A stretch of DNA of 25,113 nucleotides from Clostridiaceae bacterium (GTDB taxonomy: Bacteria; Bacillota; Clostridia; Monoglobales; Firm-18), in contig JAAZFB010000089.1 of NCBI GenBank assembly GCA_012511915.1, positions 1 through 25,113 of the forward strand. The letters run 5' to 3'. Of this stretch, positions 1-6,203 are shown piece after piece. The position numbers and the translations under genes are program-made. Positions within the stretch are counted from its first letter, which is position 1. Each line of letters begins with the position of its first letter. Below the pieces are notes generated by a model. The model had not been told where the DNA came from and did not search any database. It saw only the letters and a list, made by a program, of their open reading frames with translations.

Positions 1-1273
1 GTCCGATATTATAGCTTACATGCTCAACGCCGATTTTTACATCACAAAGTGCATTATTGTCTGCATCTGATGCATCGATATGTTGAATAAAATTACTTTC
101 GTGTTTGTATGTATATATCGGATAGCCAATATCATCCGAAAGATATAGTATATAGGTGTCTATTATCCCTTCTATAATTACTTTCCCGCCCTCTACACGC
201 GCGGTGGTAAGATACGGCTTTGCAATTATGTTGTAAACTTGTATTATTTCGGGTAAATCTGCCGGAATGCTTGCAATATCATTTACAGTCAATTGTGTTT
301 TTGTATCGAAAGCAATCTTGTCAAGCATTGCAGTATCTTTTGCCACGCAAAGGTTTAGATCGGTGCTGTAAATATCCTCTAATATTTCCAGTTGTTGTTG
401 TCGGATTATTTTGCCCGAGACAAAGATATCCGCCTCGGCAATGAGCACACGGCAATCACCGTCGTCGTCGTCTTCGGTTTGATAAGTGATATCGCATACG
501 GTCAAATCAATATCGGCTGCCATCTGTTCGTCCGCTCCGTCCACGTCAATTACTTCGGTAAACGGCATTTCGTGCTCCATAAACTGGATTGCATTTTCGT
601 CCATATCGCCTACAAAGAGTGTTACTATATTTAATGTTCCCTTTATTACAATTTTGTTTGTTGCCGTTTTTACTTGTGTTGAGCCTATGTTAGCATCGAA
701 TTTCAATACAGAGGCTATTCCCGGTTTGCCTGCCGGCACTTCAAGCCGCTCTTTTAGCATAATTCTCTCATCCAATCGCATAACTGCATGGTAAGGTTTT
801 ATGCTTTTGAATAGCTTTTCACATCCGGCACCAGATACACCCGTTAACGCATGAATTTCAAAGGGTGAGACAATTCTTGCATCAATAGCGGTAATTGTGC
901 GGATACTCATTTTTCTGCTGTTTATTACCTCGTATTCAATATTTTCAATATCACATTCAAGCCCAACATTCATATCCGGTGTTGTGCTTTCGGCTGCTAA
1001 TGTATCCTTAAAGTTATACACATGTCTGATATTATTCATTTTATTGTTTTCGCCAATGTATAAAATGTTTAGATTAATTTTACCCTCTGTCAAAACGCTG
1101 TTTGCCGCACATTCTTTGGATGTTATAACAGCGTGGGCATCTACTTGCAGAACTTTTGCGATATCAGGCTTTGTATCGGGAACAATTATATCAATTTCCG
1201 CGTGCGGTCGGGAAAATGCATTAATCACCGCTTCGCTGATGCAAATGGATTCATGTCGGCTATCTACCATCAT
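1..1273 (-). CDS. SPOCS (DUF3794) domain protein, 3' end outside the window
   Basis: The minus-strand frame is open from an ATG at 1273 to the left edge, about 424 codons with no stop. A strong ribosome binding site (AGAGGAGAGG) lies 6-7 nt before the ATG-ATG start. The translation begins MMVDSRHESICISEAV and shows at least three copies of a beta-rich module: one near residues 20-100 (with IIVPDTKPDIAKVLQVDA), one near 215-310 (IKGTLNIVTLFVGDMDE) and one near 365-420 (VIIEGIIDTYILYLSDD). This is the SPOCS/DUF3794 pattern found in clostridial spore-coat and cell-surface proteins, often followed by a LysM domain. Whether a LysM follows cannot be seen here. No signal peptide is visible, as expected for a protein made in the mother cell. 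The family call is fairly secure; the exact role is unknown. Confidence 0.8.
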   Translation of the reverse strand, partial: MMVDSRHESICISEAVINAFSRPHAEIDIIVPDTKPDIAKVLQVDAHAVITSKECAANSVLTEGKINLNILYIGENNKMNNIRHVYNFKDTLAAESTTPDMNVGLECDIENIEYEVINSRKMSIRTITAIDARIVSPFEIHALTGVSGAGCEKLFKSIKPYHAVMRLDERIMLKERLEVPAGKPGIASVLKFDANIGSTQVKTATNKIVIKGTLNIVTLFVGDMDENAIQFMEHEMPFTEVIDVDGADEQMAADIDLTVCDITYQTEDDDDGDCRVLIAEADIFVSGKIIRQQQLEILEDIYSTDLNLCVAKDTAMLDKIAFDTKTQLTVNDIASIPADLPEIIQVYNIIAKPYLTTARVEGGKVIIEGIIDTYILYLSDDIGYPIYTYKHESNFIQHIDASDADNNALCDVKIGVEHVSYNIG

Positions 1274-1670
1274 TGCTTATCCTCTCCTCTTAAAACAACT
1301 TGTTTGTACTATATTTATGTAGCCAACCTTTGCTTTATGCTAAAAATTTGTACAGTGGGTGTTAGCACTACAACGAACACATCGGGCGCGCACCATATTT
1401 TGAATGATTTTCCGCCATGCAAACCATCAAAAATCAGGCAATACACAAAGTATTACCCGATTTTCGCTGATTCACCTGACAAAAAAATCATTATAAAAAT
1501 CTGTCACACGCCGAATGTTCGCTGTAGTGTTAGCATTAATAATCAATTCTTTTTTTTCATACATATAAATGTGGTGTTTTACTATTTATTATTTAGACAA
1601 ACAAGTTTGTCTATATCGGTCGCAATTAGCGACCGTGCTAAGGGAACAAAATAAATTGTATTTGGAGTGG
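1274..1670. other. Divergent intergenic region between the SPOCS and M23 genes
   Basis: About 400 bp separate two divergently oriented genes, so promoters for both should lie here. I found no convincing coding frame and no clear sigma-A -35/-10 pair. The features I can point to are two adjacent inverted repeats before the M23 gene (1594-1635) and a sequence at 1295-1307 whose reverse complement, ACAAACAAGTTGT, resembles the core of the first palindrome. Sporulation sigma factors may be used, but I cannot assign a box with confidence. Confidence 0.4.
1594..1635 (+). promoter_or_regulatory. Two adjacent inverted repeats in the leader of the M23 gene
   Basis: The first is a 9-bp-arm palindrome at 1594-1613 (TAGACAAAC, 2-nt centre AA, GTTTGTCTA). 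The second is a 7-bp-arm hairpin at 1617-1635 (CGGTCGC, loop AATTA, GCGACCG). They end about 35 nt before the M23 start codon and are not followed by a T-run, so a terminator is unlikely. An operator plus a leader hairpin is possible. The half-site of the first palindrome recurs near the divergent SPOCS gene start at 1295-1307. Confidence 0.5.
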
Positions 1671-2711
1671 ATGTATGTGTTTTTGACTATCAATTTAAAA
1701 AAGACTCTGTTGATTACAACAGTAACAGTAATTATTGCGGCAGTGGCAATAACAGTGACGGGCAGAAATAAGTATTATGCGGTTAATGCAGATAATACAA
1801 CCGAAGAAAAAAAATATATCAAATGGGTAGATATGAGCATTCCGTATAGTTTGATGGAAACAGCGTTAAATGCGGATATAAAGTCCCAAGGTACAGAGGT
1901 TAAGTTAAACTGGATTGAATTAATGGCATACATTGCCTCAAAATGCGGCGGGAATTTTAAAAGTTATAAAAAGAAGGATTTGGATAACTTGGTAAACAGG
2001 CTTACAGCAGGTGAGAGCATGACGGATATAACACAAAATATAAAACTTTATTCATATTATATAGAGGCTTATACCGCCATATTTGCTGAATATGTCGGGG
2101 CATATAAAACAAGGGTCAACGAAAACGGGGTATGGGTTTGGAAAGACAGTTACGGTTTGAAGGTGTTTTCACCTATCGCCAAGGGATATGGGTTTTCCCA
2201 TTATGATGATTTTGGCAATGGGCGTTCTTTTGGTTATCGTCGCAAACATCTCGGAAATGATTTAATGGGGAGTGTGGGCACACCCATTATTGCGATAGAA
2301 TCGGGCACTGTAGAAGTAGCAGGGTGGAACATGTACGGTGGCTGGCGGGTTGGGATAAGGAGCTTTGATAAAAAGAGGTATTATTACTATGCCCATTTAC
2401 GAAAAGGGCACCCGTTTCCAAAAAGCATGGCTGAAGGCCAAATAGTAAAAGCAGGTGATGTTATCGGCTATCTTGGCATGACAGGATACAGCCGAAAAGA
2501 AAATGTAAACAATATAAATGTGCCGCATTTGCATATGGGGATACAGCTTATTTTTGACGAATGCCAAAAAGACGGTATCAACCAGATATGGATAGACGTC
2601 TATAACATTGTGGAGCTTTTGAGAAAAAACCGTTCGGAAGTTGCGCAAAATGCGCAAACTAAAGATTTCTATCGAGTGTATGATATACATGACAGCTCGG
2701 TGCCGGATTGA
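1671..2711 (+). CDS. Membrane-anchored M23 (LytM/lysostaphin-type) metallopeptidase
   Basis: This is a 346-residue protein when started at ATG 1671. A GTG at 1677 has better spacing from the GGAGTGG ribosome binding site (1664-1670) and may be the true start. One N-terminal hydrophobic segment (about residues 8-27) would anchor it with the catalytic part outside the cytoplasmic membrane. The M23 domain occupies roughly residues 195-310. The metal-ligand motifs are intact: HxxxD in HLGNDL and HxH in PHLHMGI, with the usual YYAHL strand between them. Such enzymes cleave peptide cross-links of peptidoglycan. The middle part (about 60-170) is unassigned. The nearby spore genes suggest a role in sporulation or germination, but this is inference. 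Confidence 0.8.
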   Translation: MYVFLTINLKKTLLITTVTVIIAAVAITVTGRNKYYAVNADNTTEEKKYIKWVDMSIPYSLMETALNADIKSQGTEVKLNWIELMAYIASKCGGNFKSYKKKDLDNLVNRLTAGESMTDITQNIKLYSYYIEAYTAIFAEYVGAYKTRVNENGVWVWKDSYGLKVFSPIAKGYGFSHYDDFGNGRSFGYRRKHLGNDLMGSVGTPIIAIESGTVEVAGWNMYGGWRVGIRSFDKKRYYYYAHLRKGHPFPKSMAEGQIVKAGDVIGYLGMTGYSRKENVNNINVPHLHMGIQLIFDECQKDGINQIWIDVYNIVELLRKNRSEVAQNAQTKDFYRVYDIHDSSVPD

Positions 2712-2738
2712 TGGAGAGGTGATACTAATACTAAATTC

Positions 2739-2809
2739 AATACTATTTTCCTTACGCCAACGGCGTTGTTGACACGAATGTGTCAACATTTTAAAATGGG
2801 AATAGTATT
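2739..2809. repeat. Small inverted-repeat element with an internal hairpin
   Basis: A 9-bp terminal inverted repeat (AATACTATT at 2739-2747, AATAGTATT at 2801-2809) encloses a stem-loop at 2768-2787. It is preceded at 2730-2740 by TACTAAATTCA, which matches the ends of the 160-bp elements at 17320 and 19743. A sequence matching the reverse complement of the left side (GGAAAATAGTATTA) recurs at 17538-17551. It lies between the convergent ends of the M23 and spoIVFB genes. Confidence 0.45.
2768..2787. terminator. Stem-loop between convergent genes, possible bidirectional terminator
   Basis: A perfect 8-bp stem (GTTGACAC / GTGTCAAC) with a 4-nt GAAT loop is followed on the plus strand by ATTTTAAAA. 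It lies between the stop codons of the M23 gene (2711) and spoIVFB (2841). The position fits a terminator serving both, but the T-run is short. Confidence 0.45.
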
Positions 2810-2840
2810 ACAGTTTATTGTTGTTATTTTAACTATAGGA

Positions 2841-3682
2841 TTAGTCTAAAATATTCGCCGCCTTTGTACGTATGCCTTTTTGGGCAAGTCGGTCGATTAA
2901 CTGTGTTTCGGTTACCGTGCCGATAATGTTCATATTTGAATCGATTACGCTAATTAAGTGATACTTATTATAACTTAGCAACTTCAAAGCCTTTCGGGCA
3001 GGTTCATCGGCATGTATTGCGATAATCCCCGCACGTTCGGCACAACCGTTATAAATTTTCTGCCTGCTTTTTATTATTTCGTTAATTAATATATATCTGC
3101 TGCCACGCTGTTCGGCGATAATGTTCACAATTAAAAATGCACCTATTAACAACAAAGAAAAATTGAATTTAGTATACCAAAGCAGCGTTATACCCGATGC
3201 CGCGAGCATAAATGCCACTACCTTTGTAACTTTGAGCATGAAATTATACGCCTTGACATGCCCCCATTGTTCTGTAAGTATTGCACGTATTATTCTGCCT
3301 CCATCAAGCGGCAAGGCGGGTACACAGTTTATTATAGCTATTGCGGAGTTTGCGATAGTTAAGTAACTGCCAAAGTTATACTTATAACACGCAAATGCAA
3401 GCAGGCCGCTAAAATGGGACCTGCAGCCGCAATAGTAATTTCGTGAATTGGTTTTTTTATGTATGCACCACTTAAATGGGCTGTTATGCCAAAAGGCAAC
3501 ACTTCAAACCGCTCTGCCTTCACCCCGCACACATAAGCAACGGCGATATGGGCAAGTTCATGCAGCAGCACCATAAGATATGCCCATGCCACGGGATAAA
3601 AAAAATCAAAAAGAAATGCAAATAACATAAGTGGTAACACACCGATATGAATGCTAAGGCATTTTAATTTAATTGATGTCAT
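2841..3682 (-). pseudogene. spoIVFB: SpoIVFB-like site-2 (M50) protease, frameshifted
   Basis: SpoIVFB is the membrane metalloprotease that cleaves pro-sigma-K in the mother cell. The first frame (3682 down to about 3410) encodes transmembrane segments and the zinc motif HELAH, then reads into a stop at 3359. The second frame supplies the rest: FSGLLAFACYKYNFGSY, the second catalytic motif NCVPALPLDGGR, more membrane segments and a C-terminal CBS-like part (SYNKYHLISVIDSNMNIIGTVTE). The frame changes near 3400-3420, by the AAAATGGG tract on the plus strand. Restoring one base would give about 280 residues, the normal SpoIVFB length. The start overlaps the SpoIVFA-like gene by 14 bp. This is either a recent mutation or an assembly indel. 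Confidence 0.8.
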
Positions 3683-4022
3683 TACTTATGTTTTCTTCTG
3701 TATTAATTGGTTGGTCATCGCCGGTATCCTGTTGCTGCATCGTGTTTTTGCTAAACAGATCAGGCAGTTTTTTTGCTTTTTGTATAATATTCTCGGCAAC
3801 ACTTTTATAGTCGATAGTGTAGCAAAGTGCGGCCTTTGTATTTTCGATAAACTTGTTACATATTGAAATGTTTATCTTCGAAACGGCGAAAACAGATGCT
3901 AAAATTATTACCGAAACAAAAAACTGGCGTACTGTTTTTATTGCAAATGCATTTTCTGTATTGTTATTTATACGCTTGCGGCGCGTATGGTATGCGCTAA
4001 TTCGCGGTCTGGTGTTTACCAT
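3669..4022 (-). CDS. Short SpoIVFA-like membrane protein
   Basis: The 117-residue protein starts at ATG 4022 behind a GGGAG ribosome binding site. Its layout is a basic N-terminus (RISAYHTRRKRINNN), one transmembrane helix around residues 33-53 and a short, polar extracytoplasmic tail. Its last 14 bp overlap the start of the SpoIVFB-like gene, the arrangement of the spoIVFA-spoIVFB operon in Bacillus. SpoIVFA anchors and inhibits SpoIVFB. Typical SpoIVFA is longer and carries an M23-like C-terminal domain, absent here. I base the call mainly on position and topology, since no diagnostic motif is visible, and leave the symbol empty. Confidence 0.5.
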   Translation of the reverse strand: MVNTRPRISAYHTRRKRINNNTENAFAIKTVRQFFVSVIILASVFAVSKINISICNKFIENTKAALCYTIDYKSVAENIIQKAKKLPDLFSKNTMQQQDTGDDQPINTEENISNDIN

Positions 4023-4043
4023 TACACATCATCTCCCGCTTAA

Positions 4044-4049
4044 ATTATA
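4044..4049 (-). promoter_or_regulatory. Possible -10 box upstream of the SpoIVFA-like gene
   Basis: On the minus strand TATAAT lies 22 nt before the ATG at 4022. About 15 nt further upstream is ACATAT, which is not a sigma-A -35 but loosely resembles a sigma-E -35. In Bacillus the spoIVF operon depends on sigma-E. The assignment is tentative. Confidence 0.3.
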
Positions 4050-4081
4050 TTAAGCAAGTCCACAAGATATGTATATGTATG

Positions 4082-4720
4082 TTAAATGTCCGCTAAAAAA
4101 AAGTATACCATAAAATAATGGGAAAGTGCACCAAGCAAAATAAAGATATGAAAAAGCTCGTGAAAGCCAAACTCTCTAAACAAATTTGGCTTTTTTGCGG
4201 CGTATATTATGCCGCCTATTGTATAAAACGCACCGCCCACAAGCAACAAAACAATCCCGTAGGTGTTCATCAGTTTAAAAAGCGGGACGACAGCGAATAT
4301 TATCGACCAACCCATAATTAAATATATGATGGTCGAAAGTGTTCTGAAACGTCCGGTTAAAAAGGCTTTTATAATAATGCCGCATAAAGCAAACACCCAA
4401 ACACCTATTATGTAACCCAATTTTAACCGGCCGGTGAACACAAAAGATACCACGGGAGTGTATGTTCCCGCGATAAGAACATAGATCATACAGTGGTCGA
4501 TAATATGACATATTTGTATAAGCTTTTTCGGCCCGGTTACCAAATGATAGACAGCACTTGCAGAAAGGAGTAAGGTCATACTAACTCCAAAAATAAGGTA
4601 TGGGGCGAGCCGACCGGCATCGCCGCCTTTGTTTATTGCAAGGAAAACCGTTCCCACTATTGCCGCCAATGCACCTGCAAGATGTGTAAAGCCACTTACT
4701 GTATCACGAAAATATTTAAT
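4082..4720 (-). CDS. Hemolysin III / TrhA (PAQR-like) membrane protein with probable ATT start
   Basis: This seven-helix membrane protein of the HlyIII/TrhA family (related to PAQR receptors) has unknown substrate; the family has been linked to membrane energetics. Visible family hallmarks are SAVYH in the second helix, IDHCMIYVLIAGTYTP and the C-terminal GFHELFHIFILLGALSHY, so the conserved histidines and aspartate are present. A TTG at 4669 would give 195 residues but would cut off the conserved N-terminal stretch FRDTVSGFTHLAGAL. That stretch is in frame back to an ATT codon at 4720, 9 nt after an AGGAG that overlaps the ilvE stop codon. The only other in-frame candidates before a TAG are CTG and ATA. 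I prefer ATT 4720 (212 residues). It is probably co-transcribed with ilvE, 12 nt upstream. Confidence 0.8.
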   Translation of the reverse strand: MKYFRDTVSGFTHLAGALAAIVGTVFLAINKGGDAGRLAPYLIFGVSMTLLLSASAVYHLVTGPKKLIQICHIIDHCMIYVLIAGTYTPVVSFVFTGRLKLGYIIGVWVFALCGIIIKAFLTGRFRTLSTIIYLIMGWSIIFAVVPLFKLMNTYGIVLLLVGGAFYTIGGIIYAAKKPNLFREFGFHELFHIFILLGALSHYFMVYFFLADI

Positions 4721-4732
4721 GTGTATCAGCTC

Positions 4733-5797
4733 CTAAATCCTCTGTGTCCATCCGAATTTATCGGCGGCTTTACCTGTTTGAATTTGTGTTAATTCGTTAT
4801 ATATTTTTTGTGCAATCGGGCCGGTTTTATTGTCATTAATAATAATTTTTTTGCCACCATAGTTGAGTTCGCCTACCGGACTTATTACTGCGGCAGTACC
4901 CGTTCCGAACACTTCGCTTAACTTTCCTTCTTTATGCGCTTTGTATATTTCGGTGATTGTTATGGGTCTTTCTGTAACTTTTTTGCCCTGTTGGTTCAGC
5001 AATTCAATAGCACTCATTCGTGTTACCCCGGGTAGAATACTGCCTTGCAGGGCGGGGGTTATTACCTCACCGTCTATTACAAAAAATACATTCATGGTGC
5101 CGACTTCTTCTATATATTTTCTTTCGATACCGTCTAACCACAATACTTGTGTATAACCTTCATCTTCGGCTTCTTTTTGAGCTCTTAGGCTTGAGGCGTA
5201 ATTGCCTGATGTTTTGGCGAAACCTGTGCCGCCCTTAACAGCGCGTACATATTTGCATTCAACCCAAATTCTAACCGGGTTGACACCCTCGGGATAATAT
5301 TGGCCGCTTGGGGATGCAATAATAAAGAACTTATATGTATAAGACGGGTGCACGCCTAAAACAGCATCGGTTGCTATGATAAACGGGCGTAAATAAAGTG
5401 ATGCACCTTCACCAGACGGAATCCATTCCCTTTCGATATCAACAAATGTTTTTAGCGCCTTAACGCAAAAGGGAATATCAATCTGCGGAATGCACAACCG
5501 ATCGTTGCTTATATTTATCCGTTCCATATTTTTTTCCGGCCTAAAAAGCAATACATCACCACTTGGTGTTTTATATGCTTTCAACCCTTCAAATATTGCT
5601 TGACCATAATGGAACACTGCGCATGACGGTTCAACCTCTATCGGACCGTATGGCACTATTTTAGCATCGTGCCAGCCTTTTGAAACGCTATAATCCATTA
5701 CAAACATATGGTCGGTAAAGATTTTTCCAAACCCCAATGCAGTACCTTCTGCCGGCTTTGCTTTTGGCATGGTTGTTTTTTGAACAGTAATATTCAC
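4733..5797 (-). CDS. ilvE: Branched-chain amino acid aminotransferase
   Basis: This PLP enzyme (fold type IV) moves amino groups between leucine, isoleucine or valine and 2-oxoglutarate, the last step of their synthesis. I chose the GTG at 5797 behind a GGGGGCG ribosome binding site. It gives 354 residues beginning with the family-typical N-terminus (NITVQKTTMPKAKP, then LGFGKIFTDHMFVMDY). An ATG at 5854 in the same frame adds 19 residues that look like untranslated leader. The catalytic lysine is K195 in GFAKTSGNYASSL. The C-terminal FGTGTAAVISPVGEL phosphate-binding motif is intact. A consensus-like promoter lies at 5845-5873, and the HlyIII-type gene follows immediately, suggesting a two-gene transcript. 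Confidence 0.93.
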   Translation of the reverse strand: MNITVQKTTMPKAKPAEGTALGFGKIFTDHMFVMDYSVSKGWHDAKIVPYGPIEVEPSCAVFHYGQAIFEGLKAYKTPSGDVLLFRPEKNMERINISNDRLCIPQIDIPFCVKALKTFVDIEREWIPSGEGASLYLRPFIIATDAVLGVHPSYTYKFFIIASPSGQYYPEGVNPVRIWVECKYVRAVKGGTGFAKTSGNYASSLRAQKEAEDEGYTQVLWLDGIERKYIEEVGTMNVFFVIDGEVITPALQGSILPGVTRMSAIELLNQQGKKVTERPITITEIYKAHKEGKLSEVFGTGTAAVISPVGELNYGGKKIIINDNKTGPIAQKIYNELTQIQTGKAADKFGWTQRI

Positions 5798-5844
5798 TTG
5801 ATACGCCCCCAGAAAATTTATTATTATTGGTTTTTTACAAAAGA

Positions 5845-5873
5845 ATTTTACCATAAAAAGATTTATACTTCAA
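5845..5873 (-). promoter_or_regulatory. Sigma-A type promoter for ilvE
   Basis: On the minus strand a -35 TTGAAG (5868-5873) is separated by exactly 17 bp from a -10 TAAAAT (5845-5850). Transcription would begin near 5838, giving a leader of about 40 nt before the GTG at 5797. This also argues against the longer ilvE start at 5854, which would lie upstream of the transcription start. Confidence 0.65.
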
Positions 5874-5904
5874 GGGGAATCGATGATTTTGTTAGGTAGG
5901 GTGT

Positions 5905-6129
5905 TTACTTTTTGCGTTTAAACCATCTGTGTTTTGTCGTTTTAGTGTTGATATTTTGACCCAAACCTATCTGGCGAATATACCGTTGTATTATTTCTTC
6001 CGCTTCGTCGATAATCGTCTTTTGAAACGGAACGATTCTTTTGTCTTTTAATATAAAAATTGCTTGTTCGAAATTTTCGCTTTTAATACCGCTTATTATT
6101 ATCACTTTTTTAGCACTCCTATTTGTCAT
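5905..6129 (-). CDS. Small protein of unknown function (74 residues)
   Basis: A very strong ribosome binding site (AGGAGGAGG) lies 5-6 nt before the ATG at 6129, the main reason to accept this gene. The protein is lysine-rich and soluble-looking, begins MTNRSAKKVIIISGIKSENF and ends with a basic tail (KTTKHRWFKRKK). The strand-like VIIISGI and helical DEAEEIIQRYIRQIGL suggest a small alpha/beta fold. No family is recognised. It lies 74 nt downstream of the spoIIE stop on the same strand and may share its transcript, although a stem-loop separates them. Confidence 0.65.
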   Translation of the reverse strand: MTNRSAKKVIIISGIKSENFEQAIFILKDKRIVPFQKTIIDEAEEIIQRYIRQIGLGQNINTKTTKHRWFKRKK

Positions 6130-6168
6130 AAACCTCCTCCTCAGTGTATATTGTTGCCATCTAAGGGG

Positions 6169-6199
6169 AATTTATACTATTTATCATTTAGTATGAATT
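6169..6199. repeat. Imperfect inverted repeat downstream of spoIIE
   Basis: Arms AATTTATACTA (6169-6179) and TAGTATGAATT (6189-6199) pair at 10 of 11 positions around a 9-nt loop. It lies just past the spoIIE stop. It may be a weak terminator or a degenerate relative of the small TACTA/TAGTA-ended elements elsewhere in the window. Confidence 0.35.
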
Positions 6200-6203
6200 A
6201 GTA

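Noticed and set aside
1357..1540. GTGTTAGCA repeated at about 1358 and 1529, considered as a CIRCE-type element
   Set aside because: The two copies are direct rather than inverted and far apart, so they do not form the CIRCE palindrome.
486..1654. Several overlapping plus-strand open frames at the left end
   Set aside because: Those up to 1322 are antisense to the SPOCS gene, and the 1133-1654 frame has no ribosome binding site and no protein-like composition.
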